Of a stretch of DNA of 46,204 nucleotides, positions 1 through 5,968 are shown in pieces. Under the pieces are notes generated by a model, which worked only from the letters and a program-made list of their open reading frames with translations, searched no databases and was not told where the DNA came from. Source of the DNA: Clostridia bacterium. Its GTDB lineage: Bacteria; Bacillota; Clostridia; Oscillospirales; Acutalibacteraceae. The translations under genes and the position numbers were made by a program. Numbering within the stretch: the first letter of the stretch is position 1; every line of letters starts with the position of its first letter. The DNA lies in the NCBI GenBank assembly GCA_017623315.1, contig JAGAPJ010000135.1:1-46204 (forward strand), read 5' to 3'.

Positions 1-29
1 ACGATACAATTCAAACAAATTACCATTTG

Positions 30-101
30 CCTTTTTGCAAAGGCGAGCGTTAAAACACCCACTTAGGAGGGGTTTATTATATCCCTTTAACTAAGGAGGC
101 C
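30..101 (-). pseudogene. tRNA-Arg(CCU)-like remnant, 5' half only
   Basis: On the minus strand the sequence from 101 down to about 60 reads like the 5' half of a bacterial tRNA-Arg(CCU): acceptor strand GGCCTCC, a D-arm-like TTAGTTAAAGGGATATAA, and an anticodon loop CTCCTAA. The 3' half does not follow. There is no recognisable TTCGAAT T-loop, and the expected acceptor complement is replaced by a small palindrome (GCCTTTTTGCAAAGGC, 30-45). One extra base lies near the acceptor/D-arm junction and the anticodon stem is imperfect. A good promoter sits just upstream (121-149). I read it as a truncated or decayed tRNA gene; the family match is from memory of tRNA-Arg sequences. Confidence 0.4.
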
Positions 102-120
102 TTTATTAAATTGCCAAAAT

Positions 121-149
121 ATTATAACATTATATTTTATCAATTGCAA
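121..149 (-). promoter_or_regulatory. sigma-A-type promoter reading left into the tRNA-like remnant
   Basis: Minus strand TTGCAA (149-144), 17-bp spacer, TATAAT (126-121). The predicted start near 114 is about 13 nt before the first base of the tRNA-like sequence, the usual spacing for a tRNA gene. Confidence 0.5.
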
Positions 150-157
150 GAAAAAAT

Positions 158-425
158 AAATTGGGAGTTTATCGCTTGCGCGAAATGCGTAATTAGGAAT
201 TATTGTACAAATTAAATTGCATATTCGTAGGGGCGAACTGTGTTCGCCCGAAAGCCTCCCTCCGAGAGGGAGGTGGATTTTTGCGAAGCAAAAAGACGGA
301 AAGAGACGGCGTTTTAAATTATAAATTTGATTATATGCGCTCTCCCTCAGTCAACTCCGTTGACAGCTCCCTCCCAGAGGGAGCCAATGTTATACAAATT
401 TAACCTCACCGATAAACTATAATTT
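158..425 (+). repeat. dispersed MITE-like repeat, copy A (268 bp)
   Basis: The ends are imperfect terminal inverted repeats: AAATTGGGAGTTTATCGC at the left and the complement of AAATTATAGTTTATCGG at the right. The interior is a string of small hairpins, including GGGCGAAC/GTTCGCCC, CCTCCCTC/GAGGGAGG, TTTTTGC/GCAAAAA and GTCAACTCCGTTGAC. Other copies lie at 35726-35895, 38766-39201, 42283-42451 and 46042 to the window end. No transposase is encoded, so any movement would have to be in trans. A 66-codon open frame inside it (203-403) is a product of the repeat, not a gene. Confidence 0.75.
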
Positions 426-443
426 GAAAATGTATTTTTATAT

Positions 444-468
444 AAAAAACGACCTTACAAAAGGTCGC
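444..468 (-). terminator. rho-independent terminator, leftward
   Basis: Stem CGACCTT/AAGGTCG with a 4-nt loop, followed on the minus strand by six T. Just upstream on that strand a short open stretch ends ...KENGIKIKEKLNK-stop (about 480-540), but it has no start codon in frame. It may be the tail of a lost gene. Confidence 0.55.
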
Positions 469-640
469 TTTCACATTATTTATTAAGCTTTTCCTTAATT
501 TTAATACCGTTTTCCTTTTGATAACAGTAATCATTTTTACACCTCGAAAATCATTCTACCTTATTCGACAAAAAATTGCAATATTTAATAAAATGCTTGA
601 AAGTTTTGCCGTTAGTGGTAAAATATATGGTGGTGATAAT

Positions 641-1576
641 ATGGAATACATAATAATACCCTTAATAATTTTAATATTAATCGCGGCGGTGCTTATTATT
701 GCATATGTTTGCTTTAAAATGGCGTTTTACCAAGCCGACCGTATTGACGGCAATTCGGAAAATATAATGTTTCCCGAGGGTGAAATTTACGGCATTTACC
801 GTGATAAAATTGAAAAATGGACGCTCGAAACCCGCAATATGCACCATAAGGATTTGGAAATTACCTCATTTGACGGGTTAAAGCTTTACGGCAAGTTTTA
901 CGAATACGAAAAAGGTGCGCCGATTGAAATTATGTTCCACGGTTATCGCGGCTGTGCCGAAAGAGACTTGTCGGGCGGGGTACAGCGTTGCTTTAAATTG
1001 GGACACAGCTCGTTAATTGTTGAGCAGCGTGCAAGTGGCAAAAGCGAGGGTAACGTAATTTCGTTTGGTATAAACGAGCACCGCGACGCACTTATGTGGG
1101 CGGATTTTGCAGTAAAGCACTTTGGCACGGATGCTAAAATTATTTTAACAGGCATTTCAATGGGCGCCGCTACCGTTTTAATGACAGCCGATAAGGATTT
1201 ACCCAAAAACGTTGTTGGTATTCTTGCCGACTGCGGTTACACCTCTGCTAAAGATATTATAAAAATTGTTATTAAGGGAATGAAGTTACCGCCAAACCTT
1301 GCCTACCCATTTGTCAAATTAGGTGCAAGGCTTTACGGTCACTTTAATTTGGAGGAGGATTCCCCAATAAATGCAGTTAAAAACGCAAAGGTGCCGATTA
1401 TTTATTTCCACGGAAAAGCCGACACCTTTGTACCTTGTTATATGAGTGAGCAAAACTATGAAGCAACCGTTTCAAAAAAGCAAATTATGACTGTTGATGA
1501 TGCGGGACACGGTCTTGCCTACCCATCACACCCACAGGAATATCTTGAAGCGGTAGCCGAATTCTTTCACAAATAG
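641..1576 (+). CDS. membrane-anchored alpha/beta hydrolase (serine hydrolase, S33-like)
   Basis: A 311-residue protein. A hydrophobic N-terminal segment (about residues 3-25) should anchor it in the membrane with the hydrolase domain on one face. The alpha/beta-hydrolase fold is supported by an HGYRG oxyanion-type loop (about 104), the nucleophile elbow G-I-S-M-G (Ser about 173), an acid in HGKADTFVP (Asp about 261) and a catalytic His in AGHGLAY (about 290). The family includes esterases, peptidases and thioesterases; the substrate cannot be told from sequence. The frame is open 41 codons further upstream, but ATG 641 is preceded by GGTGGTGA at the right distance and starts the membrane segment, so I chose it. 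It stands alone, between a repeat copy and an independently promoted small gene. Confidence 0.85.
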   Translation: MEYIIIPLIILILIAAVLIIAYVCFKMAFYQADRIDGNSENIMFPEGEIYGIYRDKIEKWTLETRNMHHKDLEITSFDGLKLYGKFYEYEKGAPIEIMFHGYRGCAERDLSGGVQRCFKLGHSSLIVEQRASGKSEGNVISFGINEHRDALMWADFAVKHFGTDAKIILTGISMGAATVLMTADKDLPKNVVGILADCGYTSAKDIIKIVIKGMKLPPNLAYPFVKLGARLYGHFNLEEDSPINAVKNAKVPIIYFHGKADTFVPCYMSEQNYEATVSKKQIMTVDDAGHGLAYPSHPQEYLEAVAEFFHK

Positions 1577-1628
1577 GTGTAAAATGATATTTTATTAACA
1601 AAACCTTAAATTTTTATTAATAAATGCC

Positions 1629-1656
1629 TTGATTTTCACCAAAACAATGATATAAT
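1629..1656 (+). promoter_or_regulatory. promoter of the 1701 gene
   Basis: TTGATT (1629-1634), 16-bp spacer, TATAAT (1651-1656) with an extended -10 TGA. The start codon is 45 nt downstream. Confidence 0.6.
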
Positions 1657-1700
1657 TATAATGTCATAGAAATATGAAAATACATATTGGAGGATGTAAA

Positions 1701-2003
1701 ATGGATAAGAAGTATCTTAAGGGTAACCTTGCAAGAAACATCACATTCGGTCTTAGTTGGCTTTTGGGTTGGCTCCCCGCTGTAATCGTTTGGATTGTTG
1801 ACAAGGACGAATTAGATCTTGAAGATAAGAGAGAACTTGCTTCTATCATTATCTGTGCTATAGCAGGTGCTGTTCTCAGCCTTACCTTCATTGTTCCGCT
1901 TTATGTTGGCATTTGCGGCCTCATTGCTGCTATTATGGCATTCATGGGTAAATCTTTCCAGATTCCCGGTGTTTACCACATCGCTGCTGCAATCATTAAG
2001 TAA
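1701..2003 (+). CDS. small membrane protein, DUF4870/Tic20-like
   Basis: A 100-residue protein with three hydrophobic segments separated by short charged stretches (WIVDKDELDLEDKREL between the first two). It ends in a GVYHIAAAIIK tail resembling the C-terminus of DUF4870 membrane proteins, whose role is unknown. ATG 1701 is chosen over an in-frame ATG nine codons earlier because GGAGG (1689-1693) lies 7 nt upstream of it. It has its own promoter and a strong terminator, so it is a single-gene unit. Confidence 0.7.
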   Translation: MDKKYLKGNLARNITFGLSWLLGWLPAVIVWIVDKDELDLEDKRELASIIICAIAGAVLSLTFIVPLYVGICGLIAAIMAFMGKSFQIPGVYHIAAAIIK

Positions 2004-2013
2004 TTTAAAACTT

Positions 2014-2051
2014 AAAAATAATCCCTGTGCAATTGCACAGGGATTATTTTT
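2014..2051 (+). terminator. bidirectional terminator
   Basis: A fully self-complementary stretch (AATAATCCCTGTGC mirrored around AATT) flanked by A and T runs. It ends the 1701 gene and could also stop leftward transcripts from the recombinase gene. Confidence 0.8.
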
Positions 2052-2083
2052 AAGCTTATGTGTTTAAATATATGTTTTCAGCC

Positions 2084-3628
2084 TCAAAACAATGGATAAA
2101 AACGATCCACGAAACAAGTCGTTTTTGGTGGAGCAGAGTTCATCATAGTCGAACATCCAGCCTTATTGATATTTTCGCCCTCAAAGGTTGATTCGATATC
2201 ATCAAGCGGTATGTTTTCTATACTTAAAGGTTTCTTGCTTGCGTTGATGATTAAAGTAAAATGGTCATCGTACAAGTAAACAGAGTGAACAAATATGTTG
2301 ATTATCGCTCGCCGTTTTTCAAAATCATCAAATGGCATTTCGCACACGTAATCAAGAAAGGCTAAAACTTGAACTTCTGTCAAATATATTCGTTTGTTTT
2401 CTTCAATAGCAAGCTGATTTTCGAGTTCTTCTTTTTCAGCCATTCTCTTGTTTAAACGTTCGGTCAGCATTTCAACTGATTTTCCTTGTTCAATACCATT
2501 CCACAAGTTTTCAATTGCAATCTCGGCTTCTTTAATAGCTTTCTTTAGCGATTTAATAGAAAGATTGTCGATTGCTTTATTACAAGCCTCGGCGACCTTT
2601 TGTGCAATTATTTTTATTTTGTCTTCGGTCAGCATTTTGAGGCATTCCTCAATAACGCGTTCCTCGATATATGATTTGCTGACAATCCTTTTATCACAAT
2701 TTTTCTTGCGTGCTTTTTTGCAAATGTAATAGTGATATTGCTTTTTAGATTTGCTTGTGCCACCATACCCTATCATCATTTCCTTGCAATGACCGCAAAA
2801 TAGTTTTGTAGTCAGCAAATATTCGCCTTCACCATGAGTTCGTGCAGGTGTAGATTTATTCTTGTCCATAATACTTCGCACACGGTAGAATAAGTCATCA
2901 TCAATAATTCTTGGCATTCCACCGGGCGTTTCAACTCCTTTATATAAATATGTTCCAATATAACGTTTGTTTGTAAGCATTTTGCTTAAACTATTAGGTC
3001 TAAATTCCCGACCAAGCGAAGTTTTAATTTTGCGCTTATTTAAGTCATTTATAATTTCGTTTTTGGTTTCTCCGCCCGCATAACGTTCAAAAATCTCACG
3101 TACAATCGCTGCTTCTTCCTCATCAACGCAAAAGCTACGGTCGCTTCTATCTACTTTAAAGCCAAGTCCTGGATTACTTCCGTTGGATAAACATTTTTCA
3201 GCATTAATTTGCATTCCTCGTTGAATCTTTTGCGAAAGTTCCACCGAGTAATATTCCGCCATGCTTTCCAAAACACCCTCAACAAGAATACCCGAAGCAT
3301 CATCGGCAATATTTTCTCTTGCTGATATAACTCTAACCCCGTTCTTCTTTAATCTCGCCTTGTAAATTGCACTATCGTATCTGTTACGGGCAAAGCGGTC
3401 AAGCTGATATACAAGAATACCATCAAATGTGTGCTTTTCACTATCTGATATCATCCTTTGAAATTCTAAACGCGTATCAAACTTACCGCTTTGAGCTCGA
3501 TCAATATATTCTCCAATAACAGTGTAATTGTTTTGTTCTGCAAATTGGTAACAAACCTTTAACTGACCTTCAATAGATTGCTCAGTTTGACTATGACTTG
3601 AAAATCTTGCATATATTACAACCCTCAT
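2084..3628 (-). CDS. large serine recombinase (site-specific integrase/transposase)
   Basis: A 514-residue serine recombinase of the TnpX/phage-integrase type, which cuts and rejoins DNA via a Ser-DNA link. The N-terminal resolvase domain (about 1-140) has YARFSS with the nucleophile Ser10, and YQLDRFARNRYD. The recombinase domain (about 160-270) follows, then a zinc ribbon (CGHC...C...C, about 295-330), a coiled coil (about 365-415) and a C-terminal tail. The frame starts earlier, but ATG 3628 has GGAGG 7 nt upstream. It is last in a minus-strand cluster after an RHH protein, a ParB-like protein and a small ORF. Such genes usually lie at the very end of their element, so one attachment end may be near 2060-2084; I could not identify the att sites. 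Confidence 0.93.
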   Translation of the reverse strand: MRVVIYARFSSHSQTEQSIEGQLKVCYQFAEQNNYTVIGEYIDRAQSGKFDTRLEFQRMISDSEKHTFDGILVYQLDRFARNRYDSAIYKARLKKNGVRVISARENIADDASGILVEGVLESMAEYYSVELSQKIQRGMQINAEKCLSNGSNPGLGFKVDRSDRSFCVDEEEAAIVREIFERYAGGETKNEIINDLNKRKIKTSLGREFRPNSLSKMLTNKRYIGTYLYKGVETPGGMPRIIDDDLFYRVRSIMDKNKSTPARTHGEGEYLLTTKLFCGHCKEMMIGYGGTSKSKKQYHYYICKKARKKNCDKRIVSKSYIEERVIEECLKMLTEDKIKIIAQKVAEACNKAIDNLSIKSLKKAIKEAEIAIENLWNGIEQGKSVEMLTERLNKRMAEKEELENQLAIEENKRIYLTEVQVLAFLDYVCEMPFDDFEKRRAIINIFVHSVYLYDDHFTLIINASKKPLSIENIPLDDIESTFEGENINKAGCSTMMNSAPPKTTCFVDRFYPLF

Positions 3629-3657
3629 TGATGTTCCTCCATTCATATCCATACATA

Positions 3658-3855
3658 TTATAGCCTCTCACCTTTATTAGTCGAATATGCCGATTTATTT
3701 TTATTGTATTCGGGATATTTTTTTAGCCAATTCTCAAAGTATTTCTTTCCCGCATCACTCGCATAAAACTTTCTTATTTCCGGTACCATAGCTTTTGCAA
3801 ACGAATCCAACAATTCAATTGGAAGTGCAATGTCTTTATAGTTAATTTCAACCAT
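3658..3855 (-). CDS. small hypothetical protein of the recombinase module
   Basis: 65 residues, charged, with no membrane segment. The C-terminal half is rich in Lys, Tyr and Asn (FENWLKKYPEYNKNKSAYS). GAGGTG (3867-3862) is 8 nt before ATG 3855; GTG 3864 and ATG 3861 are also in frame but too close to it. It starts within a few bases of the end of the ParB-like gene, and the recombinase begins 29 nt after its stop, so it is translationally linked to both. I do not recognise the family. Its fixed place between ParB and recombinase suggests an accessory to partition or excision, which is inference. Confidence 0.6.
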   Translation of the reverse strand: MVEINYKDIALPIELLDSFAKAMVPEIRKFYASDAGKKYFENWLKKYPEYNKNKSAYSTNKGERL

Positions 3856-3860
3856 AGGCA

Positions 3861-4688
3861 TCACCTCGCATCCATTTGTTTGTTACGATAATTTCTTTCG
3901 CAAAGCTTTATAATTTCTTCTTCCATTTGTTGAAGCGTGTAGCTTTTTGGAAAGTACTTTCTAAGCTTTTCGGTTTGAATATGAAGCCTTTCTTTTTGGT
4001 TTGCTTTTTGCTCGCTTAAAATCTCGGATATGGTTTCGGGAGTAAGTCCTTCCTTTTGACTGATTTCTTTTAGTCGCATTGCTTGAGATAGATTAGGTGT
4101 TGCATCTAAAACCTCGATAACCTCTAACAAATCGGTTTGCTCAATTTCGTTCAGGTACGAAAGTTCAACAGCAGGTGTAAAAGCAATTCGACCCTCATCC
4201 ACCATATCTAAAAGTTTTTTATTAAGTTTAGTCAGACGGACGTATCTCTTAATTTGAGAGGCGCTTTCTGAGGCTCGTACCATTGCAATTTGGTCTCCAA
4301 GTCCAACTTGGACCGAATCTTTATTTTGCCGTTTGAGCGCTTCGTTTCTCATTTTGTAAGCGAAGGCTTTCTCGCTTGGCAAAATGTGTTCACGGTTGAA
4401 GTTGCTATCCACAACTGCAACGATTGCCGTGTCTTTGTCAAGGTCATAAATTAAGGCGGGAACTTCAGTAAACTCTGCCTTTTTAGCTGCAAATATTCTT
4501 CTGTGACCGGATATGATTTCATAATTTTCGGTACCCTCAATTGGTTGCACCACAACGGGACTGATAATGCCTTTCTTGCGAATACTCTCGGTAAGCGCCA
4601 CCATATCCCAATCATCTACCACCTTGTAAGGATGGCTTTTAAATTCTTTAAGATTTTCAATTTTCAAATTAATAATTTCTTTATTCAT
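3861..4688 (-). CDS. ParB/RepB/Spo0J-family DNA-binding protein
   Basis: A 275-residue protein with the ParB N-terminal domain (about 5-105). It contains the conserved ISGHRRIFAAKKAEFTEVP stretch, which in ParB proteins is the CTP-binding/hydrolysis motif. A helix-turn-helix region follows (about 120-215) with a basic coiled tail. It is not the chromosomal Spo0J: it sits inside a recombinase cluster with no ParA and no origin genes, as in many integrative elements. ATG 4688 is chosen because AAGGAG lies 7 nt upstream. It overlaps the preceding RHH gene by 8 nt. Confidence 0.85.
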   Translation of the reverse strand: MNKEIINLKIENLKEFKSHPYKVVDDWDMVALTESIRKKGIISPVVVQPIEGTENYEIISGHRRIFAAKKAEFTEVPALIYDLDKDTAIVAVVDSNFNREHILPSEKAFAYKMRNEALKRQNKDSVQVGLGDQIAMVRASESASQIKRYVRLTKLNKKLLDMVDEGRIAFTPAVELSYLNEIEQTDLLEVIEVLDATPNLSQAMRLKEISQKEGLTPETISEILSEQKANQKERLHIQTEKLRKYFPKSYTLQQMEEEIIKLCERNYRNKQMDAR

Positions 4689-4848
4689 TTTCTTTCTCCT
4701 TATCATTTTTTAAATCATTGTTTATTACCGATTTTCTTAAGTATTCAGATAATGTAAGTTTATTTTGTTTCGCACGATATTCCATTCGTTTCTTTTCATA
4801 CTCACTTACCCTAAATATAACTACAGTATTTTTCTTTCTTTTTAACAT
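4681..4848 (-). CDS. ribbon-helix-helix protein, MobC-like
   Basis: A 55-residue protein. The N-terminus runs KNTVVIFRVSEYEKKRMEYR and is followed by LTLSEYLRKS, the strand-helix-helix layout of RHH DNA-binding proteins of the MobC/plasmid-accessory kind. AGAGGTT lies 8 nt upstream of ATG 4848. Its stop overlaps the ParB-like start (4688), so the two are coupled. MobC proteins bind oriT with a relaxase; no relaxase is present here, so it may now act only as an autoregulator. A perfect inverted repeat lies 33 nt upstream (4882-4896) and is a candidate binding site. Confidence 0.7.
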   Translation of the reverse strand: MLKRKKNTVVIFRVSEYEKKRMEYRAKQNKLTLSEYLRKSVINNDLKNDKEKENE

Positions 4849-4881
4849 TTTAATAACCTCTATCTATTTTTATTTGGGGTA

Positions 4882-4896
4882 TTAGGGTCTCCCTAA
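4882..4896. promoter_or_regulatory. inverted repeat TTAGGG-TCT-CCCTAA, candidate oriT or operator
   Basis: Perfect 6-bp arms immediately upstream of the MobC-like gene, next to a T/G-rich stretch (TTTGGGG). The position fits an origin of transfer or an RHH operator. Which of the two cannot be told from sequence. Confidence 0.4.
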
Positions 4897-4912
4897 CAAA
4901 GTGTTTTTAACG

Positions 4913-5010
4913 GCAATATGCCGTGGGTATCAAAACGCGATGCTTGCGAAGACGACGCCAAGCAATATGCGGTGGATATCAAAACACGATGCTTGCGAAG
5001 ACAATGCCAT
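4913..5010. repeat. 49-bp tandem repeat, two units
   Basis: Two adjacent 49-bp units (4913-4961 and 4962-5010) differing at six positions. Each contains GATGCTTGCGAAGAC. They lie in the untranslated stretch between a 10-codon ORF and the MobC-like gene. Confidence 0.65.
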
Positions 5011-5030
5011 TCCACCGCAATGCGACGCAT

Positions 5031-5063
5031 CTAAGGCGCTTTGAGTCTGTCCATTAGAGCCAT
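5031..5063 (-). CDS. 10-codon ORF with a strong ribosome-binding site
   Basis: ATG 5063 is preceded by AAGGAG and 7 nt of spacing, and encodes MALMDRLKAP before a TAG. The same frame reopens at once with an ATG and runs 45 more codons to about 4893, across the tandem repeat. This could be a leader peptide or the start of a gene broken by a stop. Confidence 0.3.
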   Translation of the reverse strand: MALMDRLKAP

Positions 5064-5066
5064 TTT

Positions 5067-5212
5067 TTACTCCTTTCTTAATAATTTTTTATTTACCGCT
5101 CTACCCGAATGTTGTTCCTGCCCCTGCTTTTTCAGCGGCGTTGTTTCGCTCGCTTCGTTTTTTATATCAAGGTCGTGGCAAAATCATATCCCATTTGGAC
5201 GGTTATTCAGTT
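5067..5212 (-). pseudogene. possible frameshifted small element gene (TnpW-like?)
   Basis: Two frame changes on the minus strand (+1 then +2, net zero) would join RPNG, YDFATTLI and KNEASETTPLKKQG into one small protein ending just before the 10-codon ORF. The composite resembles from memory the start of TnpW-like proteins found near serine recombinases. A GGAGG without a usable start codon lies upstream (about 5226-5232). The reading is interpretive, hence low confidence. Confidence 0.25.
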
Positions 5213-5254
5213 GTAAAAAAGCTCACCTCCTGAACCTAAAAAAGTTTTAAAGAA

Positions 5255-5454
5255 ACAAAAAAGCCGCCGACAAGAAAGCCCTCATTTCTGAGTGCTTTCT
5301 TGCCGGCGGCCTCTCATGTCTGCATAAAGCAAGTCTGGCTTAACCTAACCGGTTAATCAAAGCATCTGACCTGGAGATGGAATTATGTAGCCTGTTTCAT
5401 CTCAACCATTCCGTCGTGACACCTATTCGATTTTCGAAAAGAACATTTGTTCTA
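5255..5454 (-). ncRNA. short leader or small RNA of the mobile module with strong terminator
   Basis: A minus-strand transcript is predicted from about 5454, set by the promoter at 5488-5461. It ends at a long hairpin whose 17-nt arms (5263-5279 and 5294-5310) pair except at one position, followed by TTTTTTGTTTC. About 140 nt between start and terminator can form hairpins, e.g. GAGATG/CATCTC. There is no substantial ORF. Readthrough would enter the RHH-ParB-recombinase genes, so it could be an attenuated leader or a stand-alone RNA. I do not recognise it as a known class. Confidence 0.6.
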
Positions 5455-5488
5455 AAATCTATTATACACATATTTTATAAAATTGCAA
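5441..5488 (-). promoter_or_regulatory. promoter with LexA (SOS)-type operator
   Basis: Minus strand TTGCAA (5488-5483), 16-bp spacer, TATAAT (5466-5461). The palindrome GAACATTTGTTC (5441-5452) covers about +2 to +13 and fits the GAAC-N4-GTTC core of Firmicutes LexA boxes. This suggests DNA-damage control of the recombinase module, which is inference from one site. Confidence 0.5.
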
Positions 5489-5581
5489 GAACTTTTTTAT
5501 AGTTTATCATAAAAATTATAATTGCAACTTAAATAATGTAATTTGTGTTATAAATTTTAATGTTATCATATGCTGACAAAT

Positions 5582-5660
5582 TAGGGTATCGCACTAACTC
5601 TAATAGGTGTTTGGAGGATATCCAACCACATTATTATGGAGTTACACTCCTAAAACCCTA
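5582..5660 (+). other. folded RNA-like segment (three-helix junction)
   Basis: TAGGGT (5582-5587) pairs with ACCCTA (5655-5660) and encloses two hairpins: GTGTTTGGA/TCCAACCAC with one mismatch (5607-5629) and GGAGT-TAC-ACTCC (5638-5650). It ends just before a ribosome-binding site and an 18-codon ORF. No known riboswitch consensus was recognised and no clear promoter was seen. Confidence 0.35.
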
Positions 5661-5676
5661 CTGAAGGTGAAAAATT

Positions 5677-5733
5677 ATGTTGTGTCTCATCGATTCAAAT
5701 ATAAAATTTTTTATATTTAAACTTTTAGCATAA
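5677..5733 (+). CDS. 18-residue hydrophobic peptide ORF
   Basis: ATG 5677 is preceded by GAAGGTGA with 6-nt spacing. The product MLCLIDSNIKFFIFKLLA is hydrophobic and could be a small membrane-active or leader peptide. It lies downstream of the folded segment and converges on the NACHT gene. An ORF this short could be chance. Confidence 0.25.
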   Translation: MLCLIDSNIKFFIFKLLA

Positions 5734-5883
5734 TTTGACGTGGTAAGACTTAAGCGTTTTTTTGATAAAAGGACAATAACATAATTTATAACTTTTTTAA
5801 AAATATAATTATGATTTTATTACTCACCACTTGATCGGAAGTGAAAATTACGATAAATATCAATATAATGCAAAAGTCTAGAT

Positions 5884-5944
5884 GAAAAATATGGCATCGC
5901 CAAAGTAGTTATTAAGTATTCTAACTACGTTGTCTATGCCATAT
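5884..5944 (-). terminator. terminator of the NACHT gene
   Basis: Nested stem ATATGGCAT/ATGCCATAT with an inner stem GTAGTTA/TAACTAC, followed on the minus strand by a T run. It starts 25 nt after the NACHT stop codon. Confidence 0.75.
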
Positions 5945-5968
5945 TATATCAAATAAAAGTTGTTAATA

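Noticed and set aside
203-403. 66-codon open frame near the left edge
   Set aside because: It lies wholly inside repeat copy A, has no ribosome-binding site, and its codons follow the hairpin modules.
480-545. Minus-strand tail ...KENGIKIKEKLNK before the leftward terminator
   Set aside because: No start codon in frame and an upstream stop; it could be the end of a lost gene but cannot be supported.
597-624. Promoter TTGAAA-N16-TAAAAT for the hydrolase
   Set aside because: Its predicted transcription start would fall on the ribosome-binding site, leaving no usable leader.
518-640. N-terminal extension of the hydrolase
   Set aside because: GGTGGTGA and the membrane segment both point to ATG 641; the upstream codons resemble no protein sequence.
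4913-5010. Possible CRISPR-like repeat
   Set aside because: Only two adjacent units without spacers and no cas genes; it is a simple tandem duplication.
5041-5250. 69-codon plus-strand frame
   Set aside because: Antisense to the possible relic and to the 10-codon ORF, with no ribosome-binding site.
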